Source of the DNA: Sulfurovum sp.
Lineage (GTDB): Bacteria > Campylobacterota > Campylobacteria > Campylobacterales > Sulfurovaceae
Assembly: GCA_020721385.1 (NCBI GenBank)
Contig: DYMW01000035.1
Span: 1-14,230 of the forward strand
Direction of reading: 5' to 3'
Length of the DNA: 14,230 nt
In this document: piece after piece, positions 6,205 through 13,590 of the stretch
How the letters are laid out: the number at the start of each line of letters is the position of its first letter
How positions within the stretch are numbered: the stretch's first letter is position 1
Notes under the pieces: generated by a model
Database searches by the model: none
Told to the model about the DNA's origin: nothing
What the model saw: only the letters and a program-made list of their open reading frames with translations
Translations under genes and position numbers: made by a program

Positions 6205-6239
6205 TTTCTTTTCTTTGGTTTTAAAACAAAGAAAAGAAA
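6205..6239 (+). terminator. Long hairpin after proB, possible terminator or dispersed repeat
   Basis: TTTCTTTTCTTTG (6205-6217) pairs perfectly over 13 bases with CAAAGAAAAGAAA (6227-6239) around GTTTTAAAA. No T-run follows on the plus strand; the next bases are AAACCCC. It lies directly after the proB stop and before the fmt promoter region. It could end transcription weakly, protect the 3' end, or be a copy of an intergenic repeat. The purine/pyrimidine arms also give strand asymmetry. Confidence 0.5.
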
Positions 6240-6293
6240 AAACCCCAAATTCTTCTCTACACCTTCAGCATAAAAAAGTTAAATGCTTAATAC

Positions 6294-6300
6294 TATAAAT
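6294..6300 (+). promoter_or_regulatory. Possible -10 element for the fmt-birA-parA-parB operon
   Basis: TATAAAT lies 18 bases before the fmt start. A start near 6306 would leave a very short leader that still holds the AAGGA site. It lacks the TTTTGGG extension of the stronger promoters. If it is not used, the set depends on read-through from obg-proB. Confidence 0.35.
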
Positions 6301-6317
6301 ATACAAAAGGATAGATA

Positions 6318-7259
6318 ATGGTTCTAACGGCGAAAGAAAATCAAACGATAAAAAAAATAGTCTATATGGGAACACCCCATTACGCACGAGCAATATTACA
6401 AACATTAATTGATGATGAAAAAATAGACGTTACGTTGGTTTTAACTCAGCCAGATCGTCCTGTTGGGCGAAAAAAAGAGTTGAAAGCACCTGAAGTGAAA
6501 CTTTTGGCATTGGAGCATGATATAAAAATATTACAACCTGAAAGATTGAGCGATGAAGGAATCTATGAGGCAATAGCGGATGCCAAGCCTGATTATATTG
6601 TGGTTGCTGCTTTTGGTCAGTTGTTGCCTAAATCTATTTTGGATATTGCTCCCTGTATTAATCTTCATGCTTCCTTGCTTCCACACTATCGTGGGGCAAG
6701 TCCTGTACAACAATCATTGCTTCATGGGGATGAATTTACAGGAGTGACTGCGATGTTAATGGAAGAGGGACTCGATAGTGGACCTATTTTGGGTTACCGA
6801 TATTTTAAGATTCCATCAACCATGCTGTTGCCTGAATTGATGAACCGTTTGAGTGATGATGCATGTGTTTTAACCACAGAAATTATTCATAAGTTTGAAA
6901 CCCTTGCACCACTAGAACAGATACGAGCTGAGGCGACCCATTGTAAAAAAATTAAAAAAACAGATGGATTGGTTAATTTTGATTCGGCTTTGGTGTTGTA
7001 TGATAAATATAGAGCATTTTCAGGGTGGCCAGGGGTATTTGTTGAAGATGGAACCAAACTTTTAGAGATTCAATTAATTGAGAGCAGTAGCCAAAATGGT
7101 AGGGGTGAAATTCTAGTGTTGAGAGATGAGTCAGTAGTCATTGGATGTTTGGAAGGTAGTTTAGAGATTAAAACATTGCAACCAGCGTCTAAAAAAGAGA
7201 TGAGTGCTAAGGCGTATTGTGTAGGAAGAGGATTAAAAGTTGGACATACTTTATTTTGA
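6318..7259 (+). CDS. fmt: Methionyl-tRNA formyltransferase
   Basis: Fmt transfers a formyl group from 10-formyl-tetrahydrofolate to Met-tRNA(fMet) for translation initiation. The 313 residues are the family's usual length. The nucleotide-binding-like start KIVYMGTP is at 13-20 and the tRNA-contacting loop RPVGRKKEL at 47-55. The catalytic Asn115 and His117 lie in the INLHASLLPHYRG block, and Asp153 lies in GLDSGPIL. A C-terminal OB-like domain begins at about residue 205. The chosen ATG gives about ten residues before the conserved core, but AAGGA six bases upstream supports it and no internal start fits better. birA begins inside its last codons. The gene lies in the order fmt-birA-parA-parB known from this phylum. 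Confidence 0.97.
   Translation: MVLTAKENQTIKKIVYMGTPHYARAILQTLIDDEKIDVTLVLTQPDRPVGRKKELKAPEVKLLALEHDIKILQPERLSDEGIYEAIADAKPDYIVVAAFGQLLPKSILDIAPCINLHASLLPHYRGASPVQQSLLHGDEFTGVTAMLMEEGLDSGPILGYRYFKIPSTMLLPELMNRLSDDACVLTTEIIHKFETLAPLEQIRAEATHCKKIKKTDGLVNFDSALVLYDKYRAFSGWPGVFVEDGTKLLEIQLIESSSQNGRGEILVLRDESVVIGCLEGSLEIKTLQPASKKEMSAKAYCVGRGLKVGHTLF
7223..7232 (+). promoter_or_regulatory. Ribosome binding site deciding the TTG start of birA
   Basis: The purine run AGGAAGAGGA inside the end of fmt lies seven bases before a TTG at 7240. From there the frame reads MDILYFDELESTQ, which covers the conserved start of biotin ligases, so the TTG is preferred to any later codon. Confidence 0.65.
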
Positions 7260-7875
7260 TGAATTGGAATCGACACAAACCTATCTGTTAGAGCAGTTAA
7301 ATGCTAAAAGAGTTGCAACGCCTATTGCAGTAATGGCAAAGCAACAAACCAAAGGGATAGGAAGTCGGGACAATCAATGGGAAGGAGGAAAAGGAAATCT
7401 TTTTTTCTCTATAGCGATTGATTTGGATGATTTGCCTAACGATTTACCCTTAAGTTCGGCTTCTATCTATTTTTCATTTATTATGAAAGAGGTTTTAAAA
7501 GATTTTTCAGATGAAATTTGGCTGAAATGGCCCAATGATTTATATAAAAATGAAGATAAAATTGGTGGAACCATTACCAAAAAAACAGATACTATTTTAG
7601 TCTGTGGTATGGGGATTAATTTACAAAAAAATGAAAATGGCTTTGAAGCATTAAATCTCAACATTGAGCCTACAAAATTGCTTGAAGTGTATCTTTTGAG
7701 GCTAGAGACTTACCCATCTTGGAAGCAGGTATTTAGTGAGTATAGGATAGAATTTCAAAGAAGTAAACATTTTTTTACCCATATAGAAGGTCAATATATA
7801 AGCCTTGAAAATGCCATTCTTTGGGAGGATGGTTCCTTAATAATAGATAATAAGAGAGTATATAATTTAAGATGA
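7240..7875 (+). CDS. birA: Biotin--[acetyl-CoA-carboxylase] ligase
   Basis: BirA makes biotinyl-5'-AMP and attaches biotin to the carrier subunit of acetyl-CoA carboxylase. The 211-residue protein is a class I ligase. It lacks the N-terminal helix-turn-helix of E. coli BirA and so should not be a DNA-binding repressor. Visible motifs are STQ (11-13), the biotinyl-AMP loop GIGSRDNQW (39-47), KWPND (96-100), KIGGTI with the catalytic-site Lys107, and GMGINL (123-128). The C-terminal domain is short. Translation starts at TTG and overlaps fmt by 20 bases; the stop overlaps the parA start as ATGA. Identification is firm, the exact start a little less so. Confidence 0.94.
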   Translation: MDILYFDELESTQTYLLEQLNAKRVATPIAVMAKQQTKGIGSRDNQWEGGKGNLFFSIAIDLDDLPNDLPLSSASIYFSFIMKEVLKDFSDEIWLKWPNDLYKNEDKIGGTITKKTDTILVCGMGINLQKNENGFEALNLNIEPTKLLEVYLLRLETYPSWKQVFSEYRIEFQRSKHFFTHIEGQYISLENAILWEDGSLIIDNKRVYNLR

Positions 7876-8660
7876 ATGAAATAATTACAATCGCCAACCA
7901 AAAAGGTGGCGTAGGAAAAACAACAACAGCTGTTAACCTATCTGCCTCACTGGCACAAAATGGTAAAAAAGTACTGCTTATTGATGCTGATCCTCAAACC
8001 AATGCAACCACAAGCTTGGGATTTAATCGCAATGATTATGAGTACAATATTTACCATGTATTAATTGGTATTAAAACAATGTCTGAAGTCATTTTAAAAT
8101 CTCAGGTTAAAAATCTTGATTTGGTTCCTGCCAACATTGGTTTGGTAGGGGTAGAAAAAGAGTTTTATACACCAGGAAAGAAAAATCGTGAATTACTTTT
8201 AAAAAAAGCGATTGCTCCAATTATAAAAGATTATGATTATATTATTATTGATTCACCTCCAGCATTAGGACCCATTACCATTAATGCTTTGGGGGCTGCT
8301 GATTCGGTTATTATCCCGATACAGTGTGAATTTTTTGCATTAGAGGGTTTGGCACAACTTTTGAATACGATTAACTTGTTAAAAAAATCCATTAATCCTA
8401 AATTGATGATTAAAGGTTTTTTACCAACCATGTATTCGGGACAAAACAATCTTTCAAAACAAGTGCTTGAAGATTTGTCGTATCATTTTAAAGACAAACT
8501 TTTTTTAGATACGAAACAAGAGTTTATTATTGTGCCTAGAAATGTTAAGATAGCAGAGAGTCCAAGTTATGGGAAACCTGTAACAGAGTATGCACAAACA
8601 TCAAAGGGTGCGATTGCTTATCTTGATTTGGCAACGTGTATCACAACAAAGGGTAGATAA
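7872..8660 (+). CDS. parA: Chromosome-partitioning ATPase ParA (Soj)
   Basis: ParA is a deviant Walker ATPase that binds DNA as an ATP dimer and moves ParB-bound origins during segregation. The 262-residue protein begins with the deviant P-loop KGGVGKTT (11-18; signature Lys11 and Lys16), then LIDADPQ (36-42) and the Walker B-like IIIDSPP (124-130). The PRNVKIAESPSYGKP segment (222-236) is typical of chromosomal Soj proteins. There is no N-terminal helix-turn-helix, so it is not the long plasmid type. The start overlaps the birA stop by four bases and the stop overlaps the parB start by one base. A run of seven A residues at 8201-8207 lies in the coding region and does not disrupt it. Confidence 0.97.
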   Translation: MNEIITIANQKGGVGKTTTAVNLSASLAQNGKKVLLIDADPQTNATTSLGFNRNDYEYNIYHVLIGIKTMSEVILKSQVKNLDLVPANIGLVGVEKEFYTPGKKNRELLLKKAIAPIIKDYDYIIIDSPPALGPITINALGAADSVIIPIQCEFFALEGLAQLLNTINLLKKSINPKLMIKGFLPTMYSGQNNLSKQVLEDLSYHFKDKLFLDTKQEFIIVPRNVKIAESPSYGKPVTEYAQTSKGAIAYLDLATCITTKGR

Positions 8661-9511
8661 TGGCATTGGGTAGAGGATTAGGTGCAATTTTAGAAGAGGT
8701 AGGACAAGCTTATGAAAGTGAGATGGGATTTTCACGAGCATCCAATGATCAAATTCGTGAAATTTTAGTTTCGGACATTACTCCAAACCCTTATCAACCA
8801 CGAAAACATTTTGATCAAGAAGCTTTGATTGAATTGAGTGAATCAATTAAACGACATGGTTTATTGCAACCTATTATTGTTATTGATAAAGGTGACTCCT
8901 ATTTGTTGGTTGCAGGGGAGCGAAGGCTTAAAGCACATGAATTGGCAAAGATTAGTACAATTAAAGCCATTGTTGCTGATGTTGATATTGATGATGGCAA
9001 ATTACGTGAGTTGGCACTTATTGAAAATATTCAAAGAGAAAATTTGAATGCTGTTGAGTTGGCACACTCTTATGATGAGTTGATTAAAGTCTATAGCATT
9101 ACACATGATGAATTGTCCAATGTTGTTCATAAAAGTCGTTCTCAAATTACCAATACATTACGTTTGTTGGCATTGAGTGATTATGTTCAGAGTAAATTGA
9201 TTTATGGATTGATTTCACAAGGTCATGCAAAGATATTGGTTGGATTTAATGAGGCAGAACAAAAATTATTGGTTGATACCATTATTGGTCAAAAATTGAG
9301 TGTTCGAGAGACTGAATCTCTTGCTAAAAATAAAAAGATGCAATCTGTAAAAAATATTGCTACCAAAGATGAAGAGATTTTTATGGAAAGTTATAAAAAT
9401 AATTTAACTAAAAAATTACCTTTTACTTTTAAAGTTAAAAAAAATAGGCTAGAGATACATTTCAAAAATGATAGTGAAATTCAAAATTTTTTAAATATGT
9501 TACCAAAGTAG
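8660..9511 (+). CDS. parB: Chromosome-partitioning protein ParB (Spo0J)
   Basis: ParB binds parS sites near the origin, uses CTP to clamp and spread on DNA, and stimulates ParA. The 283 residues show the normal order. First comes the basic N-terminal MALGRGLGAIL that activates ParA. Next is the CTP-binding domain, with NPYQPRKHF (43-51), GERR (86-89) and ENIQRENLNAVE (122-133). A helix-turn-helix domain for parS follows at about 148-172, and a lysine-rich C-terminal dimerisation domain ends the protein. Its ATG shares one base with the parA stop (TAATG). The following 115 bases carry the ATP synthase promoter. I found no parS-like palindrome in the window. Confidence 0.97.
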   Translation: MALGRGLGAILEEVGQAYESEMGFSRASNDQIREILVSDITPNPYQPRKHFDQEALIELSESIKRHGLLQPIIVIDKGDSYLLVAGERRLKAHELAKISTIKAIVADVDIDDGKLRELALIENIQRENLNAVELAHSYDELIKVYSITHDELSNVVHKSRSQITNTLRLLALSDYVQSKLIYGLISQGHAKILVGFNEAEQKLLVDTIIGQKLSVRETESLAKNKKMQSVKNIATKDEEIFMESYKNNLTKKLPFTFKVKKNRLEIHFKNDSEIQNFLNMLPK

Positions 9512-9590
9512 GCATAAAAGGGACAATACAAAAAATGCTCTTATAATGCCTATATTATAACTATATATTAATCAAATTATTACATCAATC

Positions 9591-9600
9591 AAGCTATAAT
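9591..9600 (+). promoter_or_regulatory. Promoter of the ATP synthase operon
   Basis: AAGCTATAAT, with the -10 hexamer at 9595-9600, is preceded by a long A+T-rich stretch and lies 26 bases before the atpF' start. A second TATAAT at 9542-9547 could give an additional upstream start. The TTTTGG extension of the other promoters is absent, but the GC before the hexamer fits the phylum's pattern. Confidence 0.65.
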
Positions 9601-9626
9601 TCGTCAAATTTTTTTGAGGAGTTTGA

Positions 9627-10049
9627 ATGCTTGACTTAAATCCCGGTTTGATGTTGTTCGTTCTTGTTGTTTTCTTCTCTCTTCTATTTTTGCTAAATAC
9701 CATGCTTTTTCAACCATTACTTAAATTTATGGATGATAGAGAGAATACAATCAAATTGGACTTGCAAAATGCCGAAGAGATGTCAGATAATAGTGATGGA
9801 CTAAATGCCAAAGCTGATGCACTCTTAGCCGAAGCGAAAGCGAAAGCTAATGTAATCAGAGAAAAAGCTACTGAGGAAGCGAAAGCTTTAGCAGAGAGTA
9901 AAATTGAGAGTAAAGTGAAAGAACTCGATGGTAAATACCAGACATTTTTAACAGAACTTTCAGATGACCAAGAGGCATTGAAAAAATCACTTGCTTTAGA
10001 GTTGCCTCTTTTCAAAAAGAGTTTACAAACGAAACTTAGTAGCTTATAG
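9627..10049 (+). CDS. atpF': ATP synthase Fo subunit b'
   Basis: This is one of two b-type peripheral stalk subunits that hold F1 to the membrane part of the ATP synthase. The 140-residue protein has a single N-terminal membrane helix (about residues 7-29) and then FQPLLKFMDDREN, the usual b-subunit junction. A long charged coiled coil rich in Ala, Glu and Lys follows. It has no signal-like extension, unlike the next gene. The ATG at 9627 has a strong GAGGAG five bases upstream. The b'/b gene pair implies a heterodimeric stalk, the arrangement usual for this phylum. It is the first gene of the ATP synthase operon. Confidence 0.93.
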   Translation: MLDLNPGLMLFVLVVFFSLLFLLNTMLFQPLLKFMDDRENTIKLDLQNAEEMSDNSDGLNAKADALLAEAKAKANVIREKATEEAKALAESKIESKVKELDGKYQTFLTELSDDQEALKKSLALELPLFKKSLQTKLSSL

Positions 10050-10059
10050 GAGATAATGA

Positions 10060-10596
10060 ATGAGAATTAAAAATATAGCTCTACTTGCAACAGTTCTCGT
10101 ACCAACATTGGTATTGGCAACTGGTGCTGAGCATCATGACGTTACTCTGTTTAACTCTGACTTTTTTTATAGAGTTTTAAACTTTACTATATTTGCAGGA
10201 CTTTTATATTATCTTGCTGCGAATCCTATTAAAGCTTTTTTTATTGGAAGAAGCGAAGGAATTTCTAATCAACTAAAAGAGATTGAAGAGATGTTAGAAG
10301 CCTCTAAAAATCAAAGAGTAGTTGCAGAAGAAAATTTGGTAAAAGCGGAAGCAAAAGCGAAAGAGATTATTGCCGAAGCCAATCATGAAGCAGCAATGTT
10401 GTCAGCTAAAATTGTTGAGAAAAATGAGTATTTTCTTGCTCTTTTAGAAAAACAAGCTGAAGAGAAAAAAGCATTAGAGAGTAAGAAAGCAACAAGAAAA
10501 ACTATTGATACATTGTTAAATGATGGTTTTGAAAATAGCGATATTACGATTAATGAAGCCAAAGTAGTTTCATTGATTGCTAAAAAGGTAGCCTAA
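10060..10596 (+). CDS. atpF: ATP synthase Fo subunit b
   Basis: This is the second peripheral-stalk subunit. The 178 residues begin with MRIK and a hydrophobic stretch (about 5-20) ending LATGA, which resembles a signal peptide or a first membrane segment. A second hydrophobic helix (about 36-53) is followed by ANPIKAFFIGR and a coiled coil (about 65-145). The N-terminal segment makes it longer than the E. coli b subunit. If it is cleaved, the mature topology matches ordinary b. The gene starts ten bases after atpF' and its TAA is immediately followed by the atpH ATG. Confidence 0.93.
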   Translation: MRIKNIALLATVLVPTLVLATGAEHHDVTLFNSDFFYRVLNFTIFAGLLYYLAANPIKAFFIGRSEGISNQLKEIEEMLEASKNQRVVAEENLVKAEAKAKEIIAEANHEAAMLSAKIVEKNEYFLALLEKQAEEKKALESKKATRKTIDTLLNDGFENSDITINEAKVVSLIAKKVA

Positions 10597-11130
10597 ATGG
10601 AAGAGTTAATAGCAAACCGATATGTTAATGCATTGGTGGATGTAACATCTAACGAGCAGAGAATTCAATTTGAAAAAATTCTTTCTGTTGTTTCAGAGCT
10701 TTTTAACGATAATACTGTTTCAGAAATGTTGAGTTCTCCCTTGGTTACCAATGGGCAAAAAACAGTGTTTATACTGGATGGTTTGGGTAAAAAATCTGAT
10801 ATTAAGCTACAAAATTTCATTAAAATTATTGGTGAAAATGGACGCTTATATCTTTTACCTATTATAGCTAGAAGATTAAAACAAGCTATTCAAAAAGAGA
10901 GCAATGCGTATACAGGTGTAGTGACAAGTTCTAATGTATTAAGTGATACAGAGTTAGCAGAACTTCAAACTTCATTAAAAACATATACAGGTTCAACCAT
11001 TAGTTTAACACAAAAGCAATCAGATCTGGATGGAATTAGAGTTTCAGTTGATGATTTAGGTATTGAGGTAAACTTTTCTAAGCAAAGAGTTAAAGAACAA
11101 CTAATTGATTTTATTACAAAATCATTATAA
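10597..11130 (+). CDS. atpH: ATP synthase F1 subunit delta (OSCP)
   Basis: The delta subunit joins the top of the F1 head to the peripheral stalk. The 177-residue length is normal. An alpha-helical N-terminal domain starts with ELIANRYVNALVDV, and the C-terminal segment DLDGIRVSVDDLGIEVNFS (143-161) corresponds to the conserved end of the family. It begins directly after the atpF stop with no spacer, so translation is probably coupled. The gap to atpA is 28 bases and holds a strong ribosome binding site. Confidence 0.94.
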   Translation: MEELIANRYVNALVDVTSNEQRIQFEKILSVVSELFNDNTVSEMLSSPLVTNGQKTVFILDGLGKKSDIKLQNFIKIIGENGRLYLLPIIARRLKQAIQKESNAYTGVVTSSNVLSDTELAELQTSLKTYTGSTISLTQKQSDLDGIRVSVDDLGIEVNFSKQRVKEQLIDFITKSL

Positions 11131-11147
11131 AATAGTAATCTAATCGG

Positions 11148-11153
11148 AAGGAG
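11148..11153 (+). promoter_or_regulatory. Strong ribosome binding site deciding the GTG start of atpA
   Basis: AAGGAG lies five bases before the GTG at 11159. The N-terminus MANKLQADEISSIIKERI fits alpha subunits, so the GTG start is well supported. A near-consensus site before a GTG may balance the weaker codon, since three alpha copies per complex are needed. Confidence 0.8.
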
Positions 11154-11158
11154 TTGCA

Positions 11159-12673
11159 GTGGCAAACAAATTACAAGCAGACGAAATCTCTTCAATAATC
11201 AAAGAGAGAATTGGAAATTTTGAGATTGATGTTGATATCAACGAAGTGGGTAAAGTAGTAGGTGTTGCAGATGGTATTACCTCTGTGTATGGTCTTAATA
11301 ATGTTATGGCTGGTGAGATCGTTGAATTCGAAACTGGTGTTACAGGTATGGTTCTTAACTTGGAAGAAGCAAGTGTAGGTATCGTTGTACTTGGTTCAAT
11401 GGCAGGAATTAGAGAAGGAATGAGCGTTAAAAGACGTGGAGAACTTCTTAAAATTCCAGTTGGTGACGCAATGATAGGAAGAGTGGTTAACCCACTTGGA
11501 GAGCCTGTAGACGGTAAAGGTCCAATTGAAGCTACTGAGAGTAGACTTATTGAAGACAAAGCTCCTGGTATTATGGCTAGAAAATCAGTTCATGAGCCGT
11601 TACAAACAGGGATTAAAGCAATTGATGCATTGGTACCAGTTGGTAGAGGACAAAGAGAGCTTATTATTGGTGATAGACAAACAGGTAAAACGACTTTGGC
11701 GATTGATACAATTATTAATCAAAAAGGTAATGGTGTTATTTGTGTCTATGTAGCAATTGGTCAAAAACAATCAACGGTTGCTTCAATTGTTAAAAAGCTT
11801 GAAGAGGCTGGAGCAATGGAGTATACGATTGTTGTTAATGCTTCTGCTGCTAATTCAGCTGCATTACAATTCTTGGCACCTTATGCTGGTGTAACTTTGG
11901 CTGAGTATTATATGCACTCAAGCAGACATGCTGTTATCTTTTATGATGACTTAACAAAACATGCGGTAGCTTATAGAGAAATGTCTTTGATTTTAAGACG
12001 TCCTCCAGGTAGAGAAGCGTATCCAGGTGACGTTTTCTATCTTCACTCAAGACTTCTTGAAAGAGCAGCAAAGTTAAGTGATGCGAATGGTGCAGGTTCT
12101 ATTACAGCATTCCCAATTATTGAAACACAAGCTGGAGATGTTGCAGCGTATATTCCAACCAACGTAATTTCTATTACTGATGGACAGATTTTCCTTGAAA
12201 CAGACCTATTTAACTCAGGTGTTAGACCAGCAATTAACGTTGGACTTTCAGTATCAAGAGTTGGTGGTTCAGCACAGATTAAAGCAACCAAACAAGTTGC
12301 AGGTACATTAAGACTTGATCTTGCTTCTTATAGAGAACTTCAAGCGTTTGCACAGTTTGCGAGTGATCTTGATGAATACAGTAGAAATCAACTTGAGCGT
12401 GGTGCTAGAATGGTTGAGGTACTTAAACAAGGACCTTATTCTCCAATTGCCATTGAAAAACAAGTTATTATAATTTTTGCAGGAGTTAAAGGGTATCTTG
12501 ATAATATTCCTGTAAGTTCTGTTACCAAATTTGAAGCAGAGTTGTATCCATTTATGGACTCTAAATATGCTTCTATTGTTGCAAGTATTAGAGACAACAA
12601 ACAAATTACTGCTGATAATGAGGCAGATTTGAAAAAAGCGATTGAAGATTTTAAAGAATCTTTTTTGGCGTAA
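11159..12673 (+). CDS. atpA: ATP synthase F1 subunit alpha
   Basis: The alpha subunit alternates with beta in the F1 hexamer and carries non-catalytic nucleotide sites. The 504 residues are of normal length. A beta-barrel N-terminal domain is followed by the P-loop GDRQTGKT (171-178), the Walker B-like VIFYDDLTK (259-267), and the block LILRRPPGREAYPGDVFYLH (278-297). The arginine finger Arg367 in LSVSRVGG projects into the catalytic site of beta. The C-terminal helical domain is complete. Start is GTG with a strong AAGGAG site. The stop is followed by atpG after nine bases. No unusual residues were seen at the sites checked. Confidence 0.98.
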   Translation: MANKLQADEISSIIKERIGNFEIDVDINEVGKVVGVADGITSVYGLNNVMAGEIVEFETGVTGMVLNLEEASVGIVVLGSMAGIREGMSVKRRGELLKIPVGDAMIGRVVNPLGEPVDGKGPIEATESRLIEDKAPGIMARKSVHEPLQTGIKAIDALVPVGRGQRELIIGDRQTGKTTLAIDTIINQKGNGVICVYVAIGQKQSTVASIVKKLEEAGAMEYTIVVNASAANSAALQFLAPYAGVTLAEYYMHSSRHAVIFYDDLTKHAVAYREMSLILRRPPGREAYPGDVFYLHSRLLERAAKLSDANGAGSITAFPIIETQAGDVAAYIPTNVISITDGQIFLETDLFNSGVRPAINVGLSVSRVGGSAQIKATKQVAGTLRLDLASYRELQAFAQFASDLDEYSRNQLERGARMVEVLKQGPYSPIAIEKQVIIIFAGVKGYLDNIPVSSVTKFEAELYPFMDSKYASIVASIRDNKQITADNEADLKKAIEDFKESFLA

Positions 12674-12682
12674 GGCTAAATT

Positions 12683-13573
12683 ATGGCTAACTTAAAAGAG
12701 ATTAAGCGTAAAATTTCGAGTGTCAAAGGTACTCAAAAGACCACGCGTGCGATGAAACTTGTTTCATCTGCTAAACTTAAAAGAGCTGAAGAGATAGCAA
12801 AACGTTCTAAAGTTTATGCAGCAAAGTTAACTGAGCTTTTAACAGAAATTGCTCAAAAGATGCAACAAAGTAATGTTGAAGGGATTGATAATGTTTTCTT
12901 TAAAGAGAATAAGAATCCTAAAAAGGTCGATATTGTATTTGTAACATCGGACAAAGGTCTTTGTGGTGGGTTTAATTATCAAACAATTAAACGTACAAGT
13001 CAACTTATGAAAGAATTTAAAAATTCTAATGTAGAAGTACGGCTAAGTGGTGTGGGTAAAAAAGGTATTGCTTTTTTCAAATACAATCAAGTTGATATGA
13101 TCAATGAGATTACTGATTTGAGTTCTAAACCCAATTATGAAGCATCAACAGAGTTGATAATGCAATTAATAGAAGATTATACGGCAGGAAGAACAGATAA
13201 AATTATTCTTGTTCATAATGGATATGTGAACATGATTATGCAAAAAGTTTCTACACAACAACTTTTGCCTATTGATGTTTCAACATTTGATTTAAATAAC
13301 AGTGTTTCCATGTCAGAGATAGAGATTGAGCCAGATGATAATGATGAGTTATTGGATGCATTGGTGGTAAAATATGTTGAGTATTCAATGTATTATGCTT
13401 TACTTGATTCATTGGCTGCTGAGCATTCTGCTCGTATGCAAGCGATGGATGCAGCAACCAACAATGCAAAAGAGATGGTTAAAAAGCTTAGTGTTAAATA
13501 CAACAAAGCCAGACAAGAAGCGATTACTACTGAGCTCATTGAGATTATCAGTGGTATGGAATCGTTGAAATAG
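12683..13573 (+). CDS. atpG: ATP synthase F1 subunit gamma
   Basis: Gamma is the central rotor shaft. The 296-residue protein begins with MANLKEIKRKISSVKGTQ, followed by the TRAMKLVSSAK helix (21-31). The conserved SDKGLCGGFN lies at 89-98, and the C-terminal helix carries EHSARMQAMDAATNNA (247-262). Both ends, which form the coiled-coil shaft, are intact. The ribosome binding site is weak (TAAGG over the atpA stop), so translation is probably coupled to atpA; one gamma is needed for three alpha. A short perfect palindrome at 12751-12768 follows from the codons of the conserved MKLVSS segment. Confidence 0.98.
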   Translation: MANLKEIKRKISSVKGTQKTTRAMKLVSSAKLKRAEEIAKRSKVYAAKLTELLTEIAQKMQQSNVEGIDNVFFKENKNPKKVDIVFVTSDKGLCGGFNYQTIKRTSQLMKEFKNSNVEVRLSGVGKKGIAFFKYNQVDMINEITDLSSKPNYEASTELIMQLIEDYTAGRTDKIILVHNGYVNMIMQKVSTQQLLPIDVSTFDLNNSVSMSEIEIEPDDNDELLDALVVKYVEYSMYYALLDSLAAEHSARMQAMDAATNNAKEMVKKLSVKYNKARQEAITTELIEIISGMESLK

Positions 13574-13590
13574 AAAAGGAGAATAGATTT

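Noticed and set aside
8201..8207. Run of seven A residues in parA as a programmed frameshift or phase-variation site
   Set aside because: The frame is intact on both sides and the protein matches ParA throughout. No alternative product or downstream hairpin is visible, and phase-variable tracts in this phylum are typically G or C runs.
9511..9550. Imperfect hairpin after parB (GGCAT ... ATGCC) as a terminator
   Set aside because: Only five continuous pairs, then a bulge, a mismatch and a G-T pair, a 15-base loop, and no T-run afterwards. A weak RNA structure is possible but not supported.
11140..11559. Open antisense frame of 139 codons across the start of atpA
   Set aside because: It is rich in Ser, Thr, Pro and Ile as expected from the reverse of an alpha-subunit sequence. 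It shows no motif, and the sense strand is a certain gene. The same applies to antisense frames over guaB (1748-2080) and atpF' (9710-10015).
12751..12768. Perfect palindrome GATGAAACTTGTTTCATC as a parS or operator candidate
   Set aside because: The half-sites are in the opposite order from parS (GAAAC before GTTTC). The sequence is fully explained by codons for the conserved MKLVSS segment of gamma.
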